Source: PSRI01 sp041484195
Lineage (GTDB): Bacteria > Bacteroidota > Bacteroidia > Chitinophagales > Chitinophagaceae
Length of the DNA stretch: 64,000 nucleotides
Reading direction: 5' to 3'
NCBI GenBank assembly: GCA_041484195.1
Contig: JBGPHC010000004.1
Span: forward strand, 62,001 to 126,000
The translations under genes were made by a program, and so were the position numbers. Shown here in pieces: positions 43,649 to 53,062 of this stretch (the stretch's first letter is position 1; each line of letters starts with the position of its first letter). A model generated the notes under the pieces. That model had not been told where the DNA came from, did no database searches, and worked only from the letters and a program-made list of their open reading frames with translations.

Positions 43649-44021
43649 ATATGCATATTTTTAAGGTAAAAAAGAGAAAACAGTCACCATTTTGAACGAT
43701 CTCTGATGAAAATTAAATAATTCTTACAAAAAATCATATTTTATTTTTAGTAATGTATATAAAATAATATGATATATGATTGCATATCAAGTGATTCCAC
43801 ACGAAACAATAAATTTTGAAATATATATATTTGAAAAGAATAATATTAATTTCTCCTTATTAGAAATTGGTTGAAAAAATATTCGCTTTGGTTCTATTGA
43901 TTTCGGGCCAAGCCAAAAGATTAGTTGAATAATTAATCATGCTTTATTATTAATTTTAATATCTGCTCATCCCAATCCCTTCAGATCATTGCCAATAATT
44001 CCCCACTAAAACTGTTGTTAT
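43649..44021. other. AT-rich intergenic region between amtB and dinB-like gene
   Basis: About 370 bp of strongly AT-rich DNA with no gene. It contains TATATTTG at 43826-43833, a good -7 box on the plus strand, but it is almost 190 bp from the next start codon and has no -33 partner. Confidence 0.4.
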
Positions 44022-44630
44022 ATGAAAAAGCTATTATTATTAATCGCAACGGCTTCCGCACTTGGTTTTATCTCATCCAATACTACCATCTCCGGGAAAG
44101 AAAGAAGATTTGCTTTGAAATTATTATCGAATACGGAAGATGGTGTGCTCAATTCGGTTAAGGGATTGAGCGAGGCTCAATTGAAATTCAAATCCGCACC
44201 TGACCGCTGGAGTGTGGAAGAATGCCTCAAGCATATTGCCATTTCGGAACAGGCTCTATGGCAACTGACCTCCGGCACCCTCCAAAAGGCTCCCAACCCC
44301 GAAGCAAAAGCCGAGATAAAGGCCACTGATGACCAGGTGGTGCAGATGCTCGAAGACCGCACGCATAAAGTACAAACGTCTGACAATCTAAAACCCGAGA
44401 ATACACCCTTCAAATCAGCCTCTGAAGCGATTGAATCATTCCAGACCAACCGGGGCAAGTTAATTTCCTATGTGAAGTCAACCCGGGAGGACCTGAGAAA
44501 TCATGTAGCAACCTTGCCTTTTGGAAAATATGACTGCTATCAGCTCTTACTCTTCATAGGAGCTCACAGCAACCGTCACACGCAGCAAATTGAGGAAGTG
44601 AAGGCAGACCCGAATTTTCCGAAGAACTGA
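44022..44630 (+). CDS. DinB-family protein with signal peptide
   Basis: 202 residues with a signal peptide (M-K-K-L-L-L-L-I-A-T-A-S-A-L-G-F). The DinB/YfiT four-helix fold follows, with metal-ligand histidines in C-L-K-H-I-A and A-H-S-N-R-H-T-Q-Q-I. The W-S-V-E-E-C-L-K-H signature is typical. Such proteins are metal-binding and often thiol-transferase related; the DNA-damage name is historical. The signal peptide places this one outside the cytoplasm. Confidence 0.85.
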   Translation: MKKLLLLIATASALGFISSNTTISGKERRFALKLLSNTEDGVLNSVKGLSEAQLKFKSAPDRWSVEECLKHIAISEQALWQLTSGTLQKAPNPEAKAEIKATDDQVVQMLEDRTHKVQTSDNLKPENTPFKSASEAIESFQTNRGKLISYVKSTREDLRNHVATLPFGKYDCYQLLLFIGAHSNRHTQQIEEVKADPNFPKN

Positions 44631-44789
44631 ATTAATTCGGGAACTTAATTGTGAATGCCCGATACCTGAGAAATTAGTTCCGGGTTAAAAGCACTCCTTT
44701 AAATGCCAGGATAGATCTCTTAATTATCCTTGCATAATACAATGCGCATGACTATATTCAACCATCACTAAGACTAACATAGCCTCTGC

Positions 44790-46913
44790 ATGAGAAAGTT
44801 CCTTTTCCCCCTTTGTTGCCTGATTGCCTGGTCTTGTAAGAATTCAACTGGTTTGAATGTTGCCCTGGAAGCCCCAAAGACAAAAAAAATACCCAAAGAA
44901 TTCACAGAAAATGGCAATAAGAGAGAGGATGATTATTTCTGGCTCAGCAATTCAAATGATTCTGCGGTGATCAATCATCTGAAAGAAGAAAATGGCTATG
45001 AAGATTCGGTGATGAAGCATACTGAAGGGCTGCAGAAAAAGATTTATGATGAATTGGTAGCCAGGATTGACCAAAAATATGAATCACTGCCCACAAAACA
45101 GAATGGATATTGGATATATGAACGCTTTGAAGAAGGCAGGCAATATCCATACTATTGTCGGAAAAAGGAAAATACCACCGCTCCGGAAGAGCTGATCCTG
45201 GATATTCCGGAAATGTCCAAAGGCCACCAGATATTTCAGGTCCGTGGACGGTCGATTAGCCGGGACAATAATTGGATCGCCTATGGTATCGATACAACAG
45301 GTGGAAGGAGGTCCACTGTGTATTTCAAGAATCTCAATAATCAAAAAACTGCTACAGAAACCATCCCCAACACGGCAGGGTCTTATGCCTGGGGAAATGA
45401 TAACCAGACTTTCTACTATACTGTTTTCGATCACACTGTTCGAAGTTACAAGGCACTGCGCCATAAGTTGGGCGCGGATCCACGAAATGATGAAGAGCTC
45501 TACACTGAAACCGACAGCACTTATGGTTTGTACCTGTATCCCTCAAAAGACAATAAATATATATTCCTGATCAGTTCCAGCACTACAACTACCGAAGTGA
45601 GATATATTGATGCATCCCTGCCATCGGCCAATCCCGTCCTGATTCAAAAAAGGCAACAGGACCTGATTTATTCACCTTATTACGCCGAAGGAGATATTTT
45701 TTACATTTATAATAATAAGGATGCGAAAAATTTCAAGCTCAGCAAAGTCCCCATAAATAGGCCAACTGTGGAGAACTGGACTGACGTGATACCTCATAGC
45801 GACAGCGCCTTTCTGGAAGGATTTGAAGTATTGAAGGATTATATTGTTGCCCAGCAAAAAATAAACGGTCTCTCCCAAATCAAGGTCATCAACCGCCATG
45901 ACAATTCCTCCTATTATGTTGATTTTGGCGAAGAAGACTATGTGGCCAACATGAGCACGGCTACCGATGCTTATGACCTTGACAGCATCCGATATTATTA
46001 TACCTCTTTGACCACCCCCGGCACAAACTTCAAATACAAACTCGGGGATAAGCAAAAGACTTTGCTCAAACAGCAAAAAGTAAGAGGTGGTTTCGACGCC
46101 TCTCTTTATGAAACCAAAAGACTCTGGGCGAAGGCCGCGGATAGCACTATGGTCCCAATTTCATTGGTGTACCGAAAAGACAATTTCAGGAAAGATGGCA
46201 GCAATCCCCTGTTATTGTACGCATACGGTTCCTATGGCGCAAATTCAGATCCCTATTTTTCAAGCTCGGTCATAAGTCTGCTTGACAGAGGCTTTGCATA
46301 CGCAGTAGCGCATATACGTGGGGGTCAGGAATTGGGCCGCAAATGGTATGAAGATGGCAAACTCATGAAAAAGAAAAACACATTCACTGATTTTGTGGAT
46401 TGCGCTCAATTCCTGGTGAATGAAAAATATAGCTCCCCCAACAAATTATTCGCGAATGGAGCCAGCGCCGGAGGGATGTTGATGGGCGCCGTCATTAATC
46501 TGCGGCCTGATTTGTTCAAGGGGGTGTTGGCAGAAGTGCCCTGGATGGATGTGATCACTGATATGTTGAACCCGGACCTTCCCTTAACCACCCTGGAATA
46601 CGATGAATGGGGAGACCCGCATCAGAAAAAATACTATGACTATATGATTATCTGGTCACCCTATGATAATGTGAAGAAAGCCAATTATCCTGCTATATTC
46701 TCCACCGGAGGCTTGAATGATACACAGGTGCCCTATTATTCACCGGCCAAATGGGTGGCGAAGATCAGGGAAAACAATACTGGTAATAATATTGTGCTAT
46801 TCAAATGCAATATGGGAGCAGGTCATTCGGGAGAATCGGGAAGATTCGAGAGGCAGAAACTGACAGCATTGAAATACGCATTCATGCTGAACCTCCTGGG
46901 GATTGGAAGTTAA
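44790..46913 (+). CDS. S9 prolyl oligopeptidase-family peptidase, lipoprotein
   Basis: 707 residues. It begins with a lipoprotein signal (M-R-K-F-L-F-P-L-C-C-L-I-A-W-S-C). A seven-bladed propeller (about 75-430) precedes an alpha/beta hydrolase domain (about 440-707). The triad can be read as Ser in N-G-A-S-A-G-G, Asp in G-G-L-N-D-T-Q-V-P and His in G-A-G-H-S-G. The sequence is closest to protease II (oligopeptidase B)/prolyl oligopeptidase. It would cleave short peptides in the periplasm, tethered to a membrane. Confidence 0.92.
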   Translation: MRKFLFPLCCLIAWSCKNSTGLNVALEAPKTKKIPKEFTENGNKREDDYFWLSNSNDSAVINHLKEENGYEDSVMKHTEGLQKKIYDELVARIDQKYESLPTKQNGYWIYERFEEGRQYPYYCRKKENTTAPEELILDIPEMSKGHQIFQVRGRSISRDNNWIAYGIDTTGGRRSTVYFKNLNNQKTATETIPNTAGSYAWGNDNQTFYYTVFDHTVRSYKALRHKLGADPRNDEELYTETDSTYGLYLYPSKDNKYIFLISSSTTTTEVRYIDASLPSANPVLIQKRQQDLIYSPYYAEGDIFYIYNNKDAKNFKLSKVPINRPTVENWTDVIPHSDSAFLEGFEVLKDYIVAQQKINGLSQIKVINRHDNSSYYVDFGEEDYVANMSTATDAYDLDSIRYYYTSLTTPGTNFKYKLGDKQKTLLKQQKVRGGFDASLYETKRLWAKAADSTMVPISLVYRKDNFRKDGSNPLLLYAYGSYGANSDPYFSSSVISLLDRGFAYAVAHIRGGQELGRKWYEDGKLMKKKNTFTDFVDCAQFLVNEKYSSPNKLFANGASAGGMLMGAVINLRPDLFKGVLAEVPWMDVITDMLNPDLPLTTLEYDEWGDPHQKKYYDYMIIWSPYDNVKKANYPAIFSTGGLNDTQVPYYSPAKWVAKIRENNTGNNIVLFKCNMGAGHSGESGRFERQKLTALKYAFMLNLLGIGS

Positions 46914-47044
46914 TAGTGTATTGGGCATAAGTGTAAATCAGCATTCAAAATCAGGCTGATCCTGGACCAGGATGACGGTCTTTAAATCAGCATTAGTCGC
47001 AGTCGTGGCAATCCAGTAAATTCGTGCCATATAATTGGGACGCC

Positions 47045-48031
47045 ATGAATAGATCTATCCTGCCTGCCATACTCATCTGTTTTATTTTTCAACAATCCTT
47101 TGGGCAATTCACCAGGAATGGCGAAGGACTGGCCCATACTTTTTCCATTGTGGCGAGAGACCCCGCGACGGGAGAAATGGCCGTTGGCGTACAAAGCCAT
47201 TGGTTCAGCGTGGGGACAGCCGTGAGTTGGGGAGAGGCTGGTGTTGGAGTGGTAGCTACTCAATCATTTGTAAATAAATCTTATGGCATCAGGGGACTCG
47301 GGCTCATGAAAGAAGGGAAGACAGCCCAGGAGGCACTGACTATTTTGCTGGCAGAGGATGATGGCCGCGAAGTACGCCAGGTAGCCATGCTGGACTCACA
47401 TGGCAACGTGGCCACGCATACAGGCAAGGGTTGCATCGACTACGCTTCGCATATAATAGGAAAAAATTATTCGGTTCAAAGTAATATGATGCTGAATAAT
47501 AAAGTCTGTCCAGCCATGGCAAAGGCATTCGAGCAAAGCGAAAGCCTTCCCCTGGCTGAAAGGGTCATGAAGGCCTTGGAAGCGGCCCAGGCAGTGGGAG
47601 GCGATATTCGAGGTAAGCAATCCGCCGCAATCCTGGTGGTGAAAGGGAAGAGTGAAGGCAAGCCCTGGGATGAACGCCTCGTTGATCTCCGTGTGGATGA
47701 TCATGCCGCTCCCCTTATAGAATTGGCGAGGTTGTTGAAACTGTATAGGGCCTATGAACACATGAACAATGGGGATCTTTACACTGAAAAGAATAATATG
47801 GAAGAAGCAATGAAAGAGTACCGTGCAGCCATGCAACTTTTTCCTTCCAACCTGGAGATGCAATATTGGACAGCCATTACCCTGGCCAACAATAAGAAAA
47901 TCAAGGATGCCGCCGCAATGCTCGAAAAAATTTATGCCAAAGATTCCAACTGGAGGGAACTGACCAGGAGGTTGCCCAAAGTTAATTTGCTCAATGTTAG
48001 CGTCGATGACCTGAAATCACTTACCCGGTAA
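47045..48031 (+). CDS. DUF1028 Ntn-hydrolase-like protein with TPR-like tail, secreted
   Basis: About 328 residues from the ATG at 47045, opening a signal peptide (M-N-R-S-I-L-P-A-I-L-I-C-F-I-F-Q-Q-S-F-G). The DUF1028 domain (about 30-230) shows H-T-F-S-I-V-A-R-D-P, G-V-V-A-T-Q-S and G-L-G-L-M-K-E-G. DUF1028 proteins have an Ntn-hydrolase fold of unknown substrate. Residues about 235-300 form a tetratricopeptide-like helical pair (M-E-E-A-M-K-E-Y-R-A-A-M-Q-L-F-P). The patatin gene follows 23 bp later on the same strand. Confidence 0.85.
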   Translation: MNRSILPAILICFIFQQSFGQFTRNGEGLAHTFSIVARDPATGEMAVGVQSHWFSVGTAVSWGEAGVGVVATQSFVNKSYGIRGLGLMKEGKTAQEALTILLAEDDGREVRQVAMLDSHGNVATHTGKGCIDYASHIIGKNYSVQSNMMLNNKVCPAMAKAFEQSESLPLAERVMKALEAAQAVGGDIRGKQSAAILVVKGKSEGKPWDERLVDLRVDDHAAPLIELARLLKLYRAYEHMNNGDLYTEKNNMEEAMKEYRAAMQLFPSNLEMQYWTAITLANNKKIKDAAAMLEKIYAKDSNWRELTRRLPKVNLLNVSVDDLKSLTR

Positions 48032-48054
48032 ACCACTGTTGCAGTTACCACAAT

Positions 48055-50307
48055 ATGAAACGAATTCTGATTTGCTTTCTGTTGCTATCAGTCACCTGTA
48101 GTTGCTTCTCGCAGGACACTACGATCCCGTCACCACGCGTCAGGCCCAAGATCGGGCTGGTACTGAGCGGAGGCGGCGCCAAGGGCCTGGCACATATCGG
48201 CCTGCTAAAAGCGATAGACTCCGCGGGACTCAAGATTGATTATATAACCGGTACCAGCATGGGAAGTGTGTTCGGATCCATGTACGCCATCGGATATTCG
48301 GGAGATTCCATCGAAAAAATAGCCAGGAATATCAACTGGGATGTCCTCCTTACCAATCAATCTTCCCTGAATACTATGGTGATGGATGAGAAGGAAGAAT
48401 ATGGGAAATATGCCATTGAAATGCCCTGGGTGAATCACCATTTCCGTTTGCCGGGTGGTTTCCTGGAAAGCCAGGAAATCTGGCTCACCCTCGGAGAAAT
48501 TTTTTTTCCCGTCTATCACATCAAAGACTTTAACAAATTTTCGATCCCATTCAAATGTATGGGAACGGATATCCATGATGGCAGCCTGGTAGTGATGGAT
48601 ACCGGCGAAATACTGACTGCCGTGCGCGCAAGCTTTGCCATTCCCACCGTTTTCACACCGGTTGATGTTTATGGAAAAAAGGTGCTGGATGGAGGCATTG
48701 TTAGAAATTTCCCTGTAAAAAATGTAAGAGAAATGGGAGCCGGTTATGTGATCGGCAGCAACACTTCTTCGGTGACCGTTACCCGGAACAGACAGGGCAA
48801 TGTGCTTCAGATTCTCACCCAAATCGCATTCTTTGGAGACGCGGTTGATGAAAAAGAGGAAATCAAACTCTGTGACCTGTATATACCGCAACCCATTGAT
48901 AAATTCAGCGCCGCAAGTTTCTCGCAGGCTTCAGAAATCATAGATTCGGGAATCCAGGAAGGACGTAGGATCTATCCACGCCTGAAAATCCTGGTGGATT
49001 CACTGGATTCCATATATGGACCTCAACCTGAATTCATTCACCAATTGCCGAAAACGGATTCGGTTTACATTTCTTCTTATGAAATCAGGGGCCTGCGACA
49101 CACGTCCGAGGCTTTCTTCCTGGCCATGATGGATTTCAAGACCCACAGGTCCTATACGGGGAAAATGCTTTCCAAGAAAATGCTAAACGTATTTGGTACC
49201 AGGTACTATAGCCGGGTGGTTTATTCCCTGGTTCCCCAACCCGATGGATCAGCAAAGATCATTATTGAAGCCAGGGAAAGTCCGCTCACCTATGCGAAGG
49301 CGGGACTTCGATATACTGAATTTGAGGGAGTAAGCGCAATTGCCAATCTTACCAGCCGGAATTTCCTTTCTCCATTTTCAAGGGACCTCGTGACTGTCAA
49401 TATTGGGCAGAATTTCAGGGTTAAGGGCGAACACATGCAATACATGGGTCTCAAAAAGCGAAGTGCCTTCCTGCTGGGCATGCGATATGAAACCCTTCAG
49501 TTCAATACCTATGACGATTACACGCGTGGAGGGTCATTCAGGAATTTCTATTTTAATTTCGACGCCAGGATACAGCAGTCGGTAAACCGTATCTTCACAA
49601 TTGGCCTGGGCACCCGATTCGAAAGGATTAAATATAAACCCATCATCATGGGAAAATTTGCCATTGCCGGCCATAATCAATTCTTAAACTCTTATCTGTT
49701 TACCCGGGTAACCACGATTGACCGGAATTATTTTCCGCGCAAGGGTTGGAAGGTGGACGGCGAACTGGGCGTTGTTTATACCCAGAGTCCTGACATCATT
49801 TATTACAGTAACGGCCAACCGATACTGGATACGGATTCCCTGCGGGTGAATTTCAGCACCTATCAGCGCTTCCTGGTGAAAGCCGAACACTGGCTCAACA
49901 CCGGAAGGGGAATTACTTTCCTAACCTCTGTTGCAGGTGGAATTAATTTCAACTCCACTGAAAATTTCATGAATGATTTCGTAATCGGGGGGCTCAACTA
50001 CTCATTCCGGAACCAGGTGCCATTCGCGGGATTGCAGGAAGGAACCATCTATGCTCCCAATGCGGCCGCTGTATTGCTGGGCCTGCGAAAAGAAATTTTT
50101 TCCAGTTGGTACGTGACCGCTAAGGCGAACGCCGCCATTTACAATTTCCTGGACCGCGATAATCATTGGGTGAGCCCCTCCTTCCTAAGCGGGTATGCCT
50201 TGTCGTTGGGTTACAATATGATCCTGGGGCCACTAGAATTCAGTGTGATGTACTGCGATCAGTCCAGGGACGTAGAGACCTATGTCAGCATGGGTATCAG
50301 TTTTTGA
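48055..50307 (+). CDS. Patatin-like phospholipase with BamA-type outer-membrane barrel
   Basis: 750 residues. Signal peptide (M-K-R-I-L-I-C-F-L-L-L-S-V, cut near F-S-Q). The patatin domain (about 32-250) has G-G-G-A-K-G at 39-44, the nucleophile Ser68 in G-T-S-M-G and D-G-G with the catalytic Asp. A POTRA-like region (about 335-410) is followed by a 16-strand barrel of the BamA/TamA type (about 420-750) ending in a beta-signature F. The domain order is that of PlpD/FplA-type (type Vd) secreted phospholipases, except that the barrel likely holds the enzyme at the surface. It probably hydrolyses phospholipids. Its stop codon abuts the convergent hutG stop. Confidence 0.9.
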   Translation: MKRILICFLLLSVTCSCFSQDTTIPSPRVRPKIGLVLSGGGAKGLAHIGLLKAIDSAGLKIDYITGTSMGSVFGSMYAIGYSGDSIEKIARNINWDVLLTNQSSLNTMVMDEKEEYGKYAIEMPWVNHHFRLPGGFLESQEIWLTLGEIFFPVYHIKDFNKFSIPFKCMGTDIHDGSLVVMDTGEILTAVRASFAIPTVFTPVDVYGKKVLDGGIVRNFPVKNVREMGAGYVIGSNTSSVTVTRNRQGNVLQILTQIAFFGDAVDEKEEIKLCDLYIPQPIDKFSAASFSQASEIIDSGIQEGRRIYPRLKILVDSLDSIYGPQPEFIHQLPKTDSVYISSYEIRGLRHTSEAFFLAMMDFKTHRSYTGKMLSKKMLNVFGTRYYSRVVYSLVPQPDGSAKIIIEARESPLTYAKAGLRYTEFEGVSAIANLTSRNFLSPFSRDLVTVNIGQNFRVKGEHMQYMGLKKRSAFLLGMRYETLQFNTYDDYTRGGSFRNFYFNFDARIQQSVNRIFTIGLGTRFERIKYKPIIMGKFAIAGHNQFLNSYLFTRVTTIDRNYFPRKGWKVDGELGVVYTQSPDIIYYSNGQPILDTDSLRVNFSTYQRFLVKAEHWLNTGRGITFLTSVAGGINFNSTENFMNDFVIGGLNYSFRNQVPFAGLQEGTIYAPNAAAVLLGLRKEIFSSWYVTAKANAAIYNFLDRDNHWVSPSFLSGYALSLGYNMILGPLEFSVMYCDQSRDVETYVSMGISF

Positions 50308-51444
50308 TCAATTATTATGGGCTTTGATAAAATCACTCACCAGATAGCTGATCAGCTTGCCGGTAAGGGCATCGAAACTTCCACTGGCACTCTGAGATGA
50401 ACCTTCACAGATATGGAGATAGACTACCTGTGAATCGTGGGCTATAAAGGAAAGATATTGCCTGGCGGCGAGGGGACTTATCCCAGAAGGTGTCATGGCG
50501 CTGCTCAGGACGCGTTCAACGGCGTCGAGATCCAACTCCACTCCCACAAAACTGTCTTCTGTAAAAGAGACAGCCTGCGCGATGGCCTGCCTGAAATTCA
50601 GGATTCCTCTCACAAAAATATCTTCGTAGCTCGAGTACTGGATATTGATATTGCTGTAGAGGTCATCCATCATGCTTTGGCTATTATAATTTTCGTGCAA
50701 CCCGATGATGGCATATCTATTCAGATATCCTTCTTCCCTGGCATACCGGAATCCATTACCACTATGCCTTCCTTCCATGATCCTGTAATCAGCGTGCGCG
50801 TCCAGGTTGATCACATTTATCTGAGAATTATTCATCATCCCGGCTTTCTGAAGTCCTTTGGCCGTTCCCTTGATCAAAGGATAGGCGTTATTGTGGCCGC
50901 CGCCGATTACTATTGGCGTTTTTCCCGCGGCAGTGATAATTTTGATCAGCTCCTCCACTTCGGCATCAATAACATTGGCAACCGCGTGCCTGCAGGCATC
51001 TATCATTTCTTCATTATTCCTCGCGTGCGAATCTATCAGTTCTTTTATGTCGCTGAATTCAAAATGACCGAGTGCAATGACTTCCTCACCGCTGAATAGA
51101 TCCGTACTTTGAATATTGCAAAAAGCCTTGAGAAATGGTATCCATGCAGTATCGGCTCCTCCTACACCAAAATTGGCTCTCACACCAATATCCTCGGGAA
51201 TGCCCAGAAGCACAAATGGAGCGGTGGCATGTTTGAGAGAATTCGTCAAATTATTGGCATCAATGATCTGCAATCTTTCCCCCAATTTGGTTTCATAGCG
51301 CCGAATCCTTGTGTGGCCAAGGATATCGTGTTTTTTATAAAAGCGGAAATGCGAACCCGTTAGGCCTCCACCTTCAGTTCCTTGTGTGAGGGTAGTTTCC
51401 GTACCAATCCGCGGGGCCTTTTGGATGCTTTTTTCGTGCGCCAT
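50308..51444 (-). CDS. hutG: Formimidoylglutamase (arginase-family, hut pathway)
   Basis: 378 residues of the arginase/agmatinase fold with a dinuclear metal site: G-G-G-H-N-N (first His), D-A-H-A-D-Y (Asp, His, Asp) and E-L-D-L-D-A (Asp pair). In the hut pathway it hydrolyses N-formimidoyl-L-glutamate to glutamate and formamide, the last step. Being about 60 residues longer than enteric HutG is mainly an N-terminal extension (M-A-H-E-K-S-I-Q-K-A-P). It is the distal gene of the hut block, 346 bp after hutI; the gap (51445-51790) holds no gene. Confidence 0.85.
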   Translation of the reverse strand: MAHEKSIQKAPRIGTETTLTQGTEGGGLTGSHFRFYKKHDILGHTRIRRYETKLGERLQIIDANNLTNSLKHATAPFVLLGIPEDIGVRANFGVGGADTAWIPFLKAFCNIQSTDLFSGEEVIALGHFEFSDIKELIDSHARNNEEMIDACRHAVANVIDAEVEELIKIITAAGKTPIVIGGGHNNAYPLIKGTAKGLQKAGMMNNSQINVINLDAHADYRIMEGRHSGNGFRYAREEGYLNRYAIIGLHENYNSQSMMDDLYSNINIQYSSYEDIFVRGILNFRQAIAQAVSFTEDSFVGVELDLDAVERVLSSAMTPSGISPLAARQYLSFIAHDSQVVYLHICEGSSQSASGSFDALTGKLISYLVSDFIKAHNN

Positions 51445-51790
51445 AACCCTGATTTATAGTCTGAATATAATAATAAAATGATTATCTAAGAATCAATATC
51501 CTGCATTACCATTTGAAGGGTCGCCATAAAGACATAACCCTGTACTGGCAGAGGCTTTGGCAGGAATCCGGAGGCTCGGTGACTATGAATCAATAGCTCC
51601 GGGGATTTGCGTCCTTAAGGAGTTTGTATTTGAATGTATTCCATTCAAAGGCCGCACTCGGCCCATCATACTTATAATCAATAAGTTACAGTCTTTTTGG
51701 CTTAGCAATTACGAAGCTTTTGTGAGGCGGTCGGATTGAATCTTTTGCGAATTGGCTCGAATAGGATGATTCCGGGAAAATCTAAGCGGC
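51445..51790. other. Gap between hutI and hutG, no gene seen
   Basis: 346 bp with only a short (60-codon) unconvincing plus-strand frame. It may contain a separate promoter for hutG; none is clearly recognised. Confidence 0.4.
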
Positions 51791-53062
51791 CTAAGAAATC
51801 CATTCGCCTCTGATCATCACGCGATCTATGAGATTGGAGCCAAATGCATAGGGTAAATAAGCAAGCGAAGGAATGGGCCTGGTAAATATGAGATTAGCCT
51901 TTTTGCCAATGCTGATACTGCCCAGTTCATTTCCTAACTCCATGGCATAAGCGCCATTCAGGGTGGCGGCGTTGATGGCTTCTTCAGGTAACATTTTCAT
52001 CTGAATGCAACTCAGTGCGAGCACCAGGTTCATATTACCGCTGGGACTTGATCCCGGATTATAATCCGATGCCAGAGCAATGGCAGCACCTGAATCAATG
52101 AGGCGGCGGGCAGGTTGCATCGGCATACGGAGAAAAAATGCCGCAGAGGGAAGCAAGGTGGAAATGCCCTTCCAGAGATTACCGTTAGATGTGGGTTTGA
52201 TACCCGCGAGCCATTCTATATCCTCGTCGGTCACAGTTTCAAGGTGATCCAAGGTCAATGCGCCTAGATCAATTCCCTTTTCAATTCCCCCAATGCTGTT
52301 TAGTTGGTTCACATGCAATTTTGGTTTCAATCCCCATTGCATACCAGCCCAGCAGATCTTCTCCATTTCTTCCGGAGAAAAAAATCCTGTTTCGCAGAAC
52401 ACGTCAATAAAGTCCGCTAGTCCTTCCCTTCCAATGACCGGCAGCATCTCATTTATGATGCTGTCAATATACCTGTCATGGTGCTCCCTGTATTGGAGCG
52501 GGTAGGTGTGCGCCCCCAGGAATGTGGACTTAATATTCAGATTCGACTTTTCTTTCAGTTTACGGATGACGCGCAGCATTTTAAGTTCTCCTTCTACCGA
52601 TAAGCCATAGCCGCTCTTTATTTCGACGGCCCCCGTTCCCATGACACTCATTTCTTCAAGTCTTTTCCAGGAAGTTCTGAACAATTCATCTTCGGTGGCC
52701 GCATTCAATTTCTCCGCAGAATTCAATATACCACCTCCCCTTTTCGCGATGTCGGCATAGCTGAGACCTTTTATCTTATCAACAAATTCCGCTTCCCTGC
52801 TGGCAGCAAAAACAATATGTGTGTGGCTATCGCACCAGGCAGGCAATACCGTAGCGCCTTTTGCATCAATTTCGGAATTGCCGGATTCCCGTTTGGACCT
52901 GCTCAATTCCTTCATCTCGCCATAACCTGCAATTTCTTCGCCCTCCACAACCAGATAAGCGTTTTGCAAACAGGGCAGATCAGCCATCTGAGAACCGCGA
53001 AGGGGCTGGCTTTCGCTCCTGAGGCTGACGAGTTGTTGAATATTGGTAATGAACTTTGTCAT
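51791..53062 (-). CDS. hutI: Imidazolonepropionase
   Basis: 423 residues from the Met at 53062 (M-T-K-F-I-T-N-I-Q-Q-L). Its ATG overlaps the TGA stop of the upstream Mur-ligase gene by four bases, which decides the start over the 28-codon longer frame. The amidohydrolase metal-ligand pair is in D-S-H-T-H-I, with further ligands in F-L-G-A-H-T, K-L-H-V-N-Q and A-L-A-S-D-Y-N-P-G. It hydrolyses 4-imidazolone-5-propanoate to N-formimidoyl-glutamate in the cytoplasm. Length is normal for HutI. Confidence 0.9.
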   Translation of the reverse strand: MTKFITNIQQLVSLRSESQPLRGSQMADLPCLQNAYLVVEGEEIAGYGEMKELSRSKRESGNSEIDAKGATVLPAWCDSHTHIVFAASREAEFVDKIKGLSYADIAKRGGGILNSAEKLNAATEDELFRTSWKRLEEMSVMGTGAVEIKSGYGLSVEGELKMLRVIRKLKEKSNLNIKSTFLGAHTYPLQYREHHDRYIDSIINEMLPVIGREGLADFIDVFCETGFFSPEEMEKICWAGMQWGLKPKLHVNQLNSIGGIEKGIDLGALTLDHLETVTDEDIEWLAGIKPTSNGNLWKGISTLLPSAAFFLRMPMQPARRLIDSGAAIALASDYNPGSSPSGNMNLVLALSCIQMKMLPEEAINAATLNGAYAMELGNELGSISIGKKANLIFTRPIPSLAYLPYAFGSNLIDRVMIRGEWIS

